Positions 48,601 to 62,636 of a stretch of 64,000 nucleotides of DNA are shown here, one piece after another. Both the position numbers and the translations under genes were made by a program. A model generated the notes under the pieces. It saw only the letters and a list, made by a program, of their open reading frames with translations. It had not been told where the DNA came from and did no database searches. Position 1 is the first letter of the stretch. Each line of letters opens with the position of its first letter. The stretch is from Labia minor (Eukaryota > Arthropoda > Insecta > Dermaptera > Spongiphoridae). The stretch is taken from positions 23,035,875-23,099,874 of the forward strand of contig OY720350.1 of assembly GCA_963082975.1 (NCBI GenBank), in the 5' to 3' direction.

Positions 48601-51148
48601 ATTAAAGAAATAATAAAATTTGTTCATAATGATCAAATTATAATGCAATCCAAAAAAAAAATTAATGGCAAATCTTACAGCTTGCTTATTTAGAAATTAA
48701 AGCTTCAAAAATGATAATAAAATATAAAAATTAACTGCAAATAAAATAGAAAAATTTAAAAGGTTAAAAGGATTTAAATCTTTGTAATAAGATATTTTTA
48801 ATTTTGATTAATTTAAAAAGATTAAAGAAATAATAAAATTTGTTCATATTCACCAAATTATAATGGAAACGAAAAAAAAATTAATTGCAAATCTTAGAGC
48901 TTGCTTATTTAGAAATTTTATATTTTAACTCGTTTAAATATGTTTTATTAATTGGATCCATTAATTATTTTGTATTTTCTTTCTTCAAAGAATGAAAACA
49001 GCAATACAGGGATAAAATTCCTTAATAATAGTTGGCATTTGCCTTTCAAACCTGAAATGATAAAAAAAAATTCAATTAATATAAGAATAATTAGTTGGTA
49101 AATAAAAAGTACCCAAAATAATTTGATGAACAAACCTTGACCACGACAAAGAAAATAAATAAATAGAATAATTAATTGAATAATAATAATAATAATAAAA
49201 ACTGTAAAAAGAATATCTGAAAAAAACTAAAAATGTTATAGAATTAAAAGAATATTGAAATGTTTGAAATAAGATATTTTTAATTTTGATTAATTTAAAA
49301 AGATTAAAGAAATAATAACATTTGTTCATAATTATCAAATTATAATGCAATCCAAAAAAAAAAAATTAATGGCAAATCTTACAGTTTGCTTATTTAGAAA
49401 TTAAAACTTCAAAATGATAATAAAATATAAAAATTAACTGCAAATAAAATAGAAAAATTTAAAAGGTTAAAAGGATTTAAATCTTTGTAATAAGATATTT
49501 TTAATTTTGATTAATTTAAAAAGATAATAACATTTGTTCATAATTATCAAATTATAATGCAATCCAAAAAAAAAATTAATGGCAAATCTTACAGCTTGCT
49601 TATTTAGAAATTAAAGCTTCAAAAATGATAATAAAATATAAAAATTAACTGCAAATAAAATAGAAAAATTTAAAAGGTTAAAAGGATTTAAATCTTTGTA
49701 ATAAGATATTTTTAATTTTGATTAATTTAAAAAGATTAAAGAAATAATAAAATTTGTTCATATTCACCAAATTATAATGGAAACGAAAAAAAAATTAATT
49801 GCAAATCCTAGAGCTTGCTTATTTAGAAATTTTATATTTTAACTCGTTTAAATATGTTTTATTAATTGGATCCATTAATTATTTTGTATTTTCTTTCTTC
49901 AAAGAATGAAAACAGCAATACAGGGATAAAATTCCTTAATAATAGTTGGCATTTGCCTTTCAAACCTGAAATGATAAAAAAAAATTCAATTAATATAAGA
50001 ATAATTAGTTGGTAAATAAAAAGTACCCAAAATAATTTGATGAACAAACCTTGACCACGACAAAGAACATAAATAAATAGAATAATTAATTGAATAATAA
50101 TAATAATAATAAAAACTGTAAAAAGAATATCTGAAAAAAACTAAAAATGTTATAGAATTAAAAGAATATTGAAATGTTTGAAATAAGATATTTTTAATTT
50201 TGATTAATTTAAAAAGATTAAAGAAATAATAACATTTGTTCATAATTATCAAATTATAATGCAATCCAAAAAAAAAAAATGAATGGCAAATCTTACAGTT
50301 TGCTTATTTAGAAATTAAAACTTCAAAATGATAATAAAATATAAAAATTAACTGCAAATAAAATAGAAAAATTTAAAAGGTTAAAAGGATTTAAATCTTT
50401 GTAATAAGATATTTTTAATTTTGATTAATTTAAAAAGATTAAAGAAATAATAAAATTTGTTCATATTCACCATATTATAATGGAAACGAAAAAAAAATTA
50501 ATTGCAAATCTTAGAGCTTGCTTATTTAGAAATTTTATATTTTAACTCGTTTAAATATGTTTTATTAATTGGATCCATTCATTATTTTGTATTTTCTTTC
50601 TTCAAGGAATGAAAACAGCAATCCAGGGATAAAATTCCTTAATAATAGTAAGCATTTACCTTTCACACCTGAAATCATAAAAAAAAAAATTCAATTAATA
50701 TAAGAATAATTAGTTGGTAAATAAAAAGTACCCAAAATAAGTTGATGAACAAACCTTGACCACGACAAAGAAAATAAATACATAGAATAATTAATTGAAT
50801 AATAATAATAATAAAAACTGTAAAAAGAATATCTGAAAAAAACTAAAAATTTTACAGAATTAAAAGAAGAATATTGAAATGTTTGAAATAAGATATTTTT
50901 AATTTTGATTAATTTAAAAAGATCAAAGAAATAATACCATTTGTTCATAATTATCAAATTATAATACAATCCAAAAAAAAAAAATTAATGGCAAATCTTA
51001 CAGCTTGCTTATTTAGAAATTAAAGCTTCAAAAATGATAATAAAATATAAAAATTAACTGCAAATAAAATACGACATTTAAAATCTTTATAAAAAGATAT
51101 TTTTAATTTTGATGAATGCAAAAAGATTAAAACAAATAATAAGATTTG
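45678..51148. repeat. nested satellite block, unit 4
   Basis: About 5.5 kb. One long repeat near 47120 has an AAT tract two triplets longer than its equivalents. Confidence 0.95.
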
Positions 51149-51638
51149 TGTTGATATTTACGATTAAACTTAATTTAAATTCTTAGATTATATATATTGT
51201 ATAATAATTTAACAATTTCCATGATGCTTACCTTTAGAATTCTTAAATAGGAAAAGTTGGTTGTTGTGTATGTGTCAGAAGTCAGAATGGAATAGAGAGA
51301 AATAATTTATATTTTGGTTGCTAAGTTCGGAATCGAGAAATAATTTATATTATCGTTGCTAATATCCACTGTAATTTTTTGGTTTATCTCAGGAAGTTCA
51401 AAACCTATTTTCATTTTTATCTTAAAATGTGTTTATATTGTTTTATGTTGTTATTTATTTATTATTTAATAATTAAATTTATTTCTCTACTTAGGTTTTT
51501 TACTGTTTCAGAATTTAACATTACGTGTCCACCCCCTGACACAGCAGCGCCCCTCCACCGTTGCTTACCTTACCTTGGCTGTTGCCTGTTGCCTCGGTCA
51601 TTTGGAGACCAGCCTTTGATCCACTTTGATCGTCCACC
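51149..51638 (+). promoter_or_regulatory. leader upstream of gene copy 5
   Basis: Uninterrupted, same as 40956-41445; old P-type terminus at 51520-51538. Confidence 0.5.
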
Positions 51639-51920
51639 ATGCGGGGCACCACCATCTTCTTCATCCTCTGGCTGCAGCTGGCCGCGTGCCGCCCTTCCGG
51701 AACCTACATGGACAACCAAACCCTCCTCGAGAAGAGACTCACCTTTTGCGAACAACTCGAAAATCCTAACCTGTTGTGTATGTCGCATTTCATTGTCTAC
51801 ATTAACATGCTCGACGACGAAGACTCTTCCAAGGCAGGCTGTCGCGAGGTCCGAACAAATTTCATCATCAGACCGAAGGGCCAACGATCAAAGCGACCTC
51901 ATCACGCTTGTGATTTGTAA
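51639..51920 (+). CDS. small predicted secreted cysteine-containing protein, copy 5
   Basis: Identical product and, as read here, identical coding DNA to copies 1, 2 and 4. Confidence 0.78.
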   Translation: MRGTTIFFILWLQLAACRPSGTYMDNQTLLEKRLTFCEQLENPNLLCMSHFIVYINMLDDEDSSKAGCREVRTNFIIRPKGQRSKRPHHACDL

Positions 51921-52153
51921 ATTTTGTAAATAAATTTTTTAAATTAATATTTATATGTATATTGTGTTACGTATTTAAACTTAAATAACAAATAAAATAC
52001 ACTTACAACATTTAAAAGCAAAACTTTATTCCTGTTGTTTATTTATCGTGTACTCTATATAAACAGAATACCATGATCCAACTCCCCTCACTCCATTCCC
52101 TTACTGCAAACCACATAACAATTCCTCCCTTTATCATAATTTTAACAAACAGT

Positions 52154-52348
52154 TCAATAAGCGATTAGTAAACAATTTAAACAATTTGCACAAAGAATAA
52201 TACTTAAAAATTCTTTGATATCTATTCGAGTGATTTCTTCTCCAGTAAATCCAGTTAAATGAATAATAGCATCCTTTGCTAAGTTTGGAACACATGTTTT
52301 TTGTTTTCCCTTATTCTTTAGAGCATACTTGTCTAAAGTGCGGCACAA
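52154..52348 (-). pseudogene. La C-terminal RRM fragment, copy 5
   Basis: Same frame as copy 1. Confidence 0.5.
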
Positions 52349-52375
52349 AACCCTTTGAGATATAATTTATATATA

Positions 52376-52492
52376 CAGTAATACCTCTCTATAAGGTCAT
52401 TCTCAAAATACTCTTTAAAAACTATGTTTATTATTGTGAATTAAAATGAATGAAGTAACTATTAGACGTGACCTTATAGAGAGGTTTTACTC
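52376..52492. mobile_element. pogo/Tigger-like MITE, copy 5
   Basis: Same termini, flanked by TA. Confidence 0.8.
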
Positions 52493-52833
52493 TACTTAAT
52501 TTTATTTCCATTTCTTGAAAAAATGTTTATGTGCGTCCCAGCATAATTTTTTTTTTTTTTTTTTTGCAACGTGGTCCACGAATGGTCATAGTTTAGACAC
52601 CCATGCTTTAGATCATTTTGAATTAACTTATTCTCCATTCGTTCTTTTCTTTTATCTTTCTTTCTAAGTTTCTTTCCATTTTTACCGACCAACGATAGTA
52701 AGGGAGGTATTGTTTTCACACCAAATTCCACATGAGGAGATTTTTTACATATCACCACGAATCGTGCACTGTGTATTGGTTTTATCCTCGAGAAAAATCA
52801 TCTTTATTAGTTTTTTCTTAATTTAAAATTATA

Positions 52834-52881
52834 TGACGTCATCCAGCCATTCATGACGTCACAGTCAGCGCCTCCTTATAT
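52834..52881 (+). promoter_or_regulatory. paired TGACGTCA sites plus TATA-like sequence, copy 5
   Basis: Unchanged from copy 1. Confidence 0.4.
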
Positions 52882-53040
52882 ATTATAAATCAAATAAAAT
52901 TAAAAATATTTAAGTTATATCCATATCTGTTTTTTATTACATTAATAGATATATTAAAATTATTTGAAATTGTTTCTGTAGCTAGAAATTAATTAACATC
53001 AAACCGTCGGTCGGTTCGGACCTGGCCAGAGGTGGTCAAC

Positions 53041-53316
53041 TTATTTAATTATCTCTTTTTCATTGTATTTGATTGAATCTATTTTTAAAAATTCTTCGGG
53101 TTTTTCTTTTTCTTTAAATAATACAAAAACGGATCCTTTAAAAATAGTTTTATTATCAATGTAAGTTCGCATCTGAATATTTTCTATAGCTCCATACGGA
53201 GCAAAAAATTTATAAAAGTTATCTTAGGTGAGACCTTCTTGTGGAAAATTATTCTAATCATTAACTCTTTGCGTTCTAATCATTATCTCTTTGCGCCTTT
53301 CCTCGTTCCATTTTAG
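53041..53316 (-). pseudogene. La first RRM fragment, copy 5
   Basis: Same fragment and stops. Confidence 0.8.
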
Positions 53317-53471
53317 GTAATATTAAAGATATATCTTATTTATAATAATTATGTAAAATCCTGATCAATAGTTTAGAATTTCTAATAATTTAATTGATAT
53401 ATATTATTATTTTCAAAACTTTAATCAAGTGAAAAAAATACAATTTTTTACTTTCCTCTCATTTTTCTATA

Positions 53472-54660
53472 GCACAGAGTATCCGTACACAGAGGTGGAC
53501 ACAATGCTATTTTTTTTCGTCACTAGTGCTGGCAGGGATGGCAGACAGGTTGGACATGTGTGAGCGTTTTTACCGACCGACGAGGGAGGCATTTTTAAAT
53601 TATTTTTGAATGGATAAGGGGAATTTAAAAATTATTTATTGAGATATAAAATTAGCATTACAGAAATCAAATATGCTTTTTTCAAAAATGTTAGTTTTAT
53701 ATCCAAATAAATAATTTTTAAATTAACAGAAAACTCTACCTACTTGTATGTAATTTACATAAATAAAATAAACAAATAATGTTCTTGTTAATATTTAATA
53801 TGTATGGATTAAAAATTATCTTCAATGTCAATATATGAAACGAGAGAAACACATACGAATTGTTCTTATTGAGAAGGAAATTTATAAATAAATAAATAAA
53901 TAATCATTTCTATTTCCAAAAAGATACTATTTAAAAAGATCACAAGAAATCCATAAATCATTGATTAACTAAGAATAATTAATCCAACGCATTTTTAATC
54001 ATCTAAGTTTATCAAACAACTGATTTGGGTAAATTTATAAATGAAAAAAATGTGGGATGTCTCCGGTCGGCTACCATGCAAATTCCAATTGGATAAATTA
54101 ACACATATATATTATATTTAAATTAAATTATAAATTAAAATTAATAAATAGTATTTATTAAACCAGCGCGAGTTTGGCTCTTTGTTGAGGGCATCTGGTC
54201 ACATGCTGGCGCGTGATGGTTATTCAACGTGCTAAAAAATTAATTCCGGTACTTTTAGCGATTCAACCAAGCTGAAATTCTATATATAGCAGTTTTATGC
54301 AATTTTTAAACATGTGAAAAACTATAAAAGATATACTGAGAGAAGTAGGTGAATATATTTGATTTAATAGTGCTTATTGTGAATTTCTATATTGCTGTGA
54401 AATTTGTATTTATTTATCAAATATTAAATAATTTAACTTTGATATTTGATTTGTTACAATGTAATTTAAATTATTTATCAAACAATTTATAATAAATTTT
54501 TCAATTTTATTTGTGTTAAATGTTAAATAAAATTTATATTTATATTTATCAAATAATAAATAATATAACTTCATAAGTTAAATAGTGTTAAGTGAAAAAT
54601 AAAAATTAGTCAAGAATTGCTGGGTTTGTTTCGAATATTATGTGTACGGATACTCTGTGC
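53472..54660 (-). mobile_element. P-like MITE with inverted ends, copy 5
   Basis: Same ends and hairpin. Confidence 0.65.
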
Positions 54661-54920
54661 ACGGATGGTATGTCGAGTTTGATATTCAAATAATTACAGG
54701 GAATTCGGAAGGCCTGTGGGAGGGGTCATTTTTTTTGCGGTGCCATCTATTGGGCGCCTGAAGAGTCAACCGTTTTCCTGTAACGCCATCTGGTGTTCGA
54801 GTTACACCGGTCCCATTGAGATGACCACGGTTGTTCTATAGTTAAATTAAAGAGAGATGTATCCAAAAATTGAGAGAAACACTATACATCTACTCTACAC
54901 AAAGAAAATTATTAATATCA

Positions 54921-54958
<38 letters not shown>

Positions 54959-55219
54959 ATTTGAATTAAATCCTTACCAATTCTAATATTAGGTATTACA
55001 ATTAGAAAAGAATTAGTTTCTTTGAATTAGAATTTTTGAATAAATTCTTTGGTTTAATTAATCTACCTAGTTGGTTGAAAGATTTTGATCATTTCTACTA
55101 TATATATATATATTATTTTATTTTGTATATTTAATTAAATAGTTAAAACTAAATATTTAGTAGCAATGAGGAATAGTTTTAATATACGAAACTTAGAATT
55201 GTAAAATGAATAGAATAAA
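54661..55219. other. non-coding A/T-rich interval, unit 5
   Basis: TA tract near 54922-54952; no gene seen. Confidence 0.6.
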
Positions 55220-55806
55220 TACTTAGGTTCAGTAATTAGGAAGGCTAATAATATTCGAGAAAAATTTATTTAAATTAAGGTTGCGATTGGGTAGCGCCTG
55301 ATATCATGCAGAAAAGGGCCTTCTCTCGTCAAAATTGTTATCAAAGGGAATCAAAATTAAATTATATAAAACAATTATTTTGCTGGTTATATTATATGGG
55401 TGTGAGGTGTGGTCTATGACTTTAGGAGTTGAGAGTAGATTTAGAGTATTTGAGAAGAGGATTCTTCGTGGCGTTTATGGGCCAAAGAAAGATGAGGTCA
55501 CCAGGAAATGGCGTAGACTGCATAACGAGGAATAATTGCATCACCTATATGCATCTCCAGTTAGGGTCATAAAATTGAGAAGGTTGCGTTGGGCAGGAGA
55601 AAAATATATTTGTTGGGAAATGTCCGCTTAAAAGACCAAGGACGAGGTGTGCGGTAACGGATGGTCTGTGGTGCGGACAATGTCGAAAAGAGTGTGGGAG
55701 AGATGGGAGAAAATACTAGTTGGATGTGTGCAGCTCAGAATAGGGGCACTTGGAGAAATGATGTTACTGCGGCCAAACAATTTTGAATTCCGTGCACCCA
55801 TAAAAT
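55220..55806 (+). mobile_element. LINE 3' remnant, copy 5
   Basis: Carries the GGGGCACTTGG form, like units 1 and 2. Confidence 0.85.
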
Positions 55807-55872
55807 AAATAATAAATATGTATTAAATTAAAATATTAATATAAAAGTATAATATATTAAATAAATATTTAT

Positions 55873-58800
55873 TTTTATATTTTAACTCGTTTAAATATGT
55901 TTTATTAATTGGATGCATTCATTATTTTGTATTTTCTTTCTTCAAGGAATGAAAACAGCAATCCAGAGATAAAATTCCTTAATAATAGTAAGCATTTGCC
56001 TTTCACACCTGAAATCAAAAAAAAAAATTCAATTAATATAAGACTAATTAGTTGGTAAATAAAAAGTACCCAAAATAATTTGATGAACAAACCTTGACCA
56101 CGACAAAGAAAATAAATAAATAGAATAATTAATTGAATAATAATAATAATAATAAAAACTGTAAAAAGAATATCTGAAAAAAACTAAAAATGTTACAGAA
56201 TTAAAAGAATATTGAAATGTTTGAAATAAGATATTTTTAATTTTGATTAATTTAAAAAGATTAAAGAAATAATAACATTTGTTCATAATTATCAAATTAT
56301 AATGCAATCCAAAAAAAAAAATTAATGGCAAATCTTACAGTTTGCTTATTTAGAAATTAAAACTTCAAAATGATAATAAAATATAAAAATTAACTGCAAA
56401 TAAAATAGAAAAATTTAAAAGGTTAAAAGGATTTAAATCTTTGTAATAAGATATTTTTAATTTTGATTAATTTAAAAAGATAATAACATTTGTTCATAAT
56501 GATCAAATTATAATGCAATCAAAAAAAAAAAATTAATGGCAAATCTTACAGCTTGCTTATTTAGAAATTAAAGCTTCAAAAATGATAATAAAATATAAAA
56601 ATTAACTGCAAATAAAATAGAAAAATTTAAAAGGTTAAAAGGATTTAAATCTTTGTAATAAGATATTTTTAATTTTGATTAATTTAAAAAGATAATAACA
56701 TTTGTTCATAATTATCAAATTATAATGCAATCCAAAAAAAAAAATTAATGGCAAATCTTACAGTTTGCTTATTTAGAAATTAAAACTTCAAAATGATAAT
56801 AAAATATAAAAATTAACTGCAAATAAAATAGAAAAATTTAAAAGGTTAAAAGGATTTAAATCTTTGTAATAAGATATTTTTAATTTTGATTAATTTAAAA
56901 AGATTAAAGAAATAATAAAATTTGTTCATAATGATCAAATTATAATGCAATCAAAAAAAAAATTAATGGCAAATCTTACAGCTTGCTTAGTTAGAAATTA
57001 AAGCTTCAAAAATGATAATAAAATATAAAAATTAACTGCAAATAAAATAGAAAAATAAAAAAGGTTAAAAGGATTTAAATCTTTGTAATAAGATATTTTT
57101 AATTTTGATTAATTTAAAAAGATTAAAGAAATAATAAAATTTGTTCATATTCACCAAATTATAATGGAAACGAAAAAAAAATTAATTGCAAATCTTAGAG
57201 CTTGCTTATTTAGAAATTTTATATTTTAACTCGATTAAATATGTTTTATTAATTGGATCCATTCATTATTTTGTATTTTCTTTCTTCAAAGAATGAAAAC
57301 AGCAATACAGGGATAAAATTCCTTAATAATAGTTGGCATTTGCCTTTCAAACCTGAAATGATAAAAAAAAATTCAATTAATATAAGAATAATTAGTTGGT
57401 AAATAAAAAGTACCCAAAATAATTTGATGAACAAACCTTGACCACGACAAAGAAAATAAATAAATAGAATAATTAATTGAATAATAATAATAATAATAAA
57501 AACTGTAAAAAGAATATCTGAAAAAAACTAAAAATGTTACAGAATTAAAAGAATATTGAAATGTTTGAAATAAGATATTTTTAATTTTGATTAATTTAAA
57601 AAGATTAAAGAAATAATAACATTTGTTCATAATTATCAAATTATAATGCAATCCAAAAAAAAAAAATTAATGGCAAATCTTACAGTTTGCTTATTTAGAA
57701 ATTAAAACTTCAAAATGATAATAAAATATAAAAATTAACTGCAAATAAAATAGAAAAATTTAAAAGGTTAAAAGGATTTAAATCTTTGTAATAAGATATT
57801 TTTAATTTTGATTAATTTAAAAAGATTAAAGAAATAATAAAATTTGTTCATAATGATCAAATTATAATGCAATCAAAAAAAAAATTAATGGCAAATCTTA
57901 CAGCTTGCTTAGTTAGAAATTAAAGCTTCAAAAATGATAATAAAATATAAAAATTAACTGCAAATAAAATAGAAAAATTTAAAAGGTTAAAAGGATTTAA
58001 ATCTTTGTAATAAGATATTTTTAATTTTGATTAATTTAAAAAGATTAAAGAAATAATAAAATTTGTTCATATTCACCAAATTATAATGGAAACGAAAAAA
58101 AAATTAATTGCAAATCTTAGAGCTTGCTTATTTAGAAATTTTATATTTTAACTCGATTAAATATGTTTTATTAATTGGATCCATTAATTATTTTGTATTT
58201 TCTTTCTTCAAAGAATGAAAACAGCAATACAGGGATAAAATTCCTTAATAATAGTTGGCATTTGCCTTTCAAACCTGAAATGATAAAAAAAAATTCAATT
58301 AATATAAGAATAATTAGTTGGTAAATAAAAAGTACCCAAAATAATTTGATGAACAAACCTTGACCACGACAAAGAAAATAAATAAATAGAATAATTAATT
58401 GAATAATAATAATAATAATAAAAACTGTAAAAAGAATATCTGAAAAAAACTAAAAATGTTACAGAATTAAAAGAATATTGAAATGTTTGAAATAAGATAT
58501 TTTTAATTTTGATTAATTTAAAAAGATTAAAGAAATAATAACATTTGTTCATAATTATCAAATTATAATGCAATCCAAAAAAAAAAAATTAATGGCAAAT
58601 CTTACAGTTTGCTTATTTAGAAATTAAAACTTCAAAATGATAATAAAATATAAAAAATAACTGCAAATAAAATAGAAAAATTTAAAAGGTTAAAAGGATT
58701 TAAATCTTTGTAATAAGATATTTTTAATTTTGATTAATTTAAAAAGATTAAAGAAATAATAAAATTTGTTCATAATGATCAAATTATAATGCAATCAAAA

Positions 58801-61292
58801 AAAAAATTAATGGCAAATCTTACAGCTTGCTTATTTAGAAATTAAAGCTTCAAAAATGATAATAAAATATAAAAATTAACTGCAAATAAAATAGAAAAAT
58901 TTAAAAGGTTAAAAGGATTTAAATCTTTGTAATAAGATATTTTTAATTTTGATTAATTTAAAAAGATTAAAGAAATAATAAAATTTGTTCATATTCACCA
59001 AATTATAATGGAAACGAAAAAAAAATTAATTGCAAATCTTAGAGCTTGCTTATTTAGAAATTTTATATTTTAACTCGTTTAAATATGTTTTATTAATTGG
59101 ATCCATTAATTATTTTGTATTTTCTTTCTTCAAAGAATGAAAACAGCAATACAGTGATAAAATTCCTTAATAATAGTTGGCATTTGCCTTTCAAACCTGA
59201 AATGATAAAAAAAAATTCAATTAATATAAGAATAATTAGTTGGTAAATAAAAAGTACCCAAAATAATTTGATGAACAAACCTTGACCACGACAAAGAAAA
59301 TAAATAAATAGAATAATTAATTGAATAATAATAATAATAATAAAAACTGTAAAAAGAATATCTGAAAAAAACTAAAAATGTTATAGAATTAAAAGAATAT
59401 TGAAATGTTTGAAATAAGATATTTTTAATTTTGATTAATTTAAAAAGATTAAAGAAATAATAACATTTGTTCATAATTATCAAATTATAATGCAATCCAA
59501 AAAAAAAAAATTAATGGCAAATCTTACAGTTTGCTTATTTAGAAATTAAAACTTCAAAATGATAATAAAATATAAAAATTAACTGCAAATAAAATAGAAA
59601 AATTTAAAAGGTTAAAAGGATTTAAATCTTTGTAATAAGATATTTTTAATTTTGATTAATTTAAAAAGATAATAACATTTGTTCATAATTATCAAATTAT
59701 AATGCAATCAAAAAAAAAATTAATGGCAAATCTTACAGCTTGCTTAGTTAGAAATTAAAGCTTCAAAAATGATAATAAAATATAAAAATTAACTGCAAAT
59801 AAAATAGAAAAATTTAAAAGGTTAAAAGGATTTAAATCTTTGTAATAAGATATTTTTAATTTTGATTAATTTAAAAAGATTAAAGAAATAATAAAATTTG
59901 TTCATATTCACCAAATTATAATGGAAACGAAAAAAAAATTAATTGCAAATCTTAGAGCTTGCTTATTTAGAAATTTTATATTTTAACTCGATTAAATATG
60001 TTTTATTAATTGGATCCATTAATTATTTTGTATTTTCTTTCTTCAAAGAATGAAAACAGCAATACAGGGATAAAATTCCTTAATAATAGTTGGCATTTGC
60101 CTTTCAAACCTGAAATGATAAAAAAAAATTCAATTAATATAAGAATAATTAGTTGGTAAATAAAAAGTACCCAAAATAATTTGATGAACAAACCTTGACC
60201 ACGACAAAGAAAATAAATAAATAGAATAATTAATTGAATAATAATAATAATAATAAAAACTGTAAAAAGAATATCTGAAAAAAACTAAAAATGTTACAGA
60301 ATTAAAAGAATATTGAAATGTTTGAAATAAGATATTTTTAATTTTGATTAATTTAAAAAGATTAAAGAAATAATAACATTTGTTCATAATTATCAAATTA
60401 TAATGCAATCCAAAAAAAAAAAATTAATGGCAAAACATACAGTTTGCTTATTTAGAAATTAAAACTTCAAAATGATAATAAAATATAAAAATTAACTGCA
60501 AATAAAATAGAAAAATTTAAAAGGTTAAAAGGATTTAAATCTTTGTAATAAGATATTTTTAATTTTGATTAATTTAAAAAGATTAAAGAAATAATAAAAT
60601 TTGTTCATATTCACCATATTATAATGGAAACGAAAAAAAAATTAATTGCAAATCTTAGAGCTTGCTTATTTAGAAATTTTATATTTTAACTCGTTTAAAT
60701 ATGTTTTATTAATTGGATCCATTCATTATTTTGTATTTTCTTTCTTCAAGGAATGAAAACAGCAATCCAGGGATAAAATTCCTTAATAATAGTAAGCATT
60801 TACCTTTCACACCTGAAATCATAAAAAAAAAAATTCAATTAATATAAGAATAATTAGTTGGTAAATAAAAAGTACCCAAAATAAGTTGATGAACAAACCT
60901 TGACCACGACAAAGAAAATAAATACATAGAATAATTAATTGAATAATAATAATAATAAAAACTGTAAAAAGAATATCTGAAAAAAACTAAAAATTTTACA
61001 GAATTAAAAGAAGAATATTGAAATGTTTGAAATAAGATATTTTTAATTTTGATTAATTTAAAAAGATCAAAGAAATAATACCATTTGTTCATAATTATCA
61101 AATTATAATACAATCCAAAAAAAAAAAATTAATGGCAAATCTTACAGCTTGCTTATTTAGAAATTAAAGCTTCAAAAATGATAATAAAATATAAAAATTA
61201 ACTGCAAATAAAATACGACATTTAAAATCTTTATAAAAAGACATTTTTAATTTTGATGAATGCAAAAAGATTAAAACAAATAATAAGATTTG
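55873..61292. repeat. nested satellite block, unit 5
   Basis: About 5.4 kb. The first long repeat differs: its BamHI-type site is GGATGC, and the short 261-bp repeat seen in the other units is fused directly to the next (about 56075). Confidence 0.95.
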
Positions 61293-61782
61293 TGTTGATA
61301 TTTACGATTAAACTTAATTTAAATTCTTAGATTATATATATTGTATAATAATTTAACAATTTCCATGATGCTTACCTTTAGAATTCTTAAATAGGAAAAG
61401 TTGGTTGTTGTGTATGTGTCAGAAGTCAGAATGGAATAGAGAGAAATAATTTATATTTTGGTTGCTAAGTTCGGAATCGAGAAATAATTTATATTATTGT
61501 TGCTAATATCCACTGTAATTTTTTGGTTTATCTCAGGAAGTTCAAAACCTATTTTCATTTTTATCTTAAAATGTGTTTATATTGTTTTATGTTGTTATTT
61601 ATTTATTATTTAATAATTAAATTTATTTCTCTACTTAGGTTTTTTACTGTTTCAGAATTTAACATTACGTGTCCACCCCCTGACACAGCAGCGCCCCTCC
61701 ACCGTTGCTTACCTTACCTTGGCTGTTGCCTGTTGCCTCGGTCATTTGGAGACCAGCCTTTGATCCACTTTGATCGTCCACC
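61293..61782 (+). promoter_or_regulatory. leader upstream of gene copy 6
   Basis: Uninterrupted; old P-type terminus at 61664-61682. Single-base differences from other leaders (for example ATTATTGTTGC for ATTATCGTTGC). Confidence 0.5.
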
Positions 61783-62064
61783 ATGCGGGGCACTACCATC
61801 TTCTTCATCCTCTGGCTGCAGCTGGCCGCGTGCCGCCCTTCCGGAACCTACATGGACAACCAAACCCTCCTCGAGAAGAGACTCACCTTTTGCGAACAAC
61901 TCGAAAATCCTAACCTGTTGTGTATGTCGCATTTCATTGTCTACATTAACATGCTCGACGACGAAGACTCTTCCAAGGCAGGCTGTCGCGAGGTCCGAAC
62001 AAATTTCATCATCAGACCGAAGGGCCAACGATCAAAGCGACCTCATCACGCTTGTGATTTGTAA
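61783..62064 (+). CDS. small predicted secreted cysteine-containing protein, copy 6
   Basis: Same 93-residue product. One silent change: Thr4 is ACT (T at 61794) where the others have ACC. Confidence 0.78.
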   Translation: MRGTTIFFILWLQLAACRPSGTYMDNQTLLEKRLTFCEQLENPNLLCMSHFIVYINMLDDEDSSKAGCREVRTNFIIRPKGQRSKRPHHACDL

Positions 62065-62297
62065 ATTTTGTAAATAAATTTTTTAAATTAATATTTATAT
62101 GTATATTGTGTTACGTATTTAAACTTAAATAACAAATAAAATACACTTACAACATTTAAAAGCAAAACTTTATTCCTGTTGTTTATTTATCGTGTACTCT
62201 ATATAAACAGAATACCATGATCCAACTCCCCTCACTCCATTCCCTTACTGCAAACCACATAACAATTCCTCCCTTTATCATAATTTTAACAAACAGT

Positions 62298-62492
62298 TCA
62301 ATAAGCGATTAGTAAACAATTTAAGCAATTTGCACAAAGAATAATACTTAAAAATTCTTTGATATCTATTCGAGTGATTTCTTCTCCAGTAAATCCAGTT
62401 AAATGAATAATAGCATCCTTTGCTAAGTTTGGAACACATGTTTTTTGTTTTCCCTTATTCTTTAGAGCATACTTGTCTAAAGTGCGGCACAA
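62298..62492 (-). pseudogene. La C-terminal RRM fragment, copy 6
   Basis: Same frame, with one base difference (TTTAAGCAATTT for TTTAAACAATTT on the plus strand) near the 3' end. Confidence 0.5.
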
Positions 62493-62519
62493 AACCCTTT
62501 GAGATATAATTTATATATA

Positions 62520-62636
62520 CAGTAATACCTCTCTATAAGGTCATTCTCAAAATACTCTTTAAAAACTATGTTTATTATTGTGAATTAAAATGAATGAAGT
62601 AACTATTAGACGTGACCTTATAGAGAGGTTTTACTC
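62520..62636. mobile_element. pogo/Tigger-like MITE, copy 6
   Basis: Same termini, flanked by TA. Confidence 0.8.

Larger units (their letters stand above)
41446..51638 (+). repeat. macro-unit 4 of tandem array
   Basis: 10,193 bp, free of the four recent P insertions; the best reference for the ancestral unit together with unit 5. Confidence 0.95.
51639..61782 (+). repeat. macro-unit 5 of tandem array
   Basis: 10,144 bp, free of recent P insertions. Confidence 0.95.

Noticed and set aside
5550..61113. Recurrent minus-strand open frames of 61-100 codons rich in Phe, Tyr, Ile (for example 5674-5976, 6588-6866, 8644-8922)
   Set aside because: They lie in the A/T satellite monomers, consist of low-complexity residues including a poly-Tyr run from an AAT microsatellite, and several start at non-ATG codons. 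They repeat because the DNA repeats.
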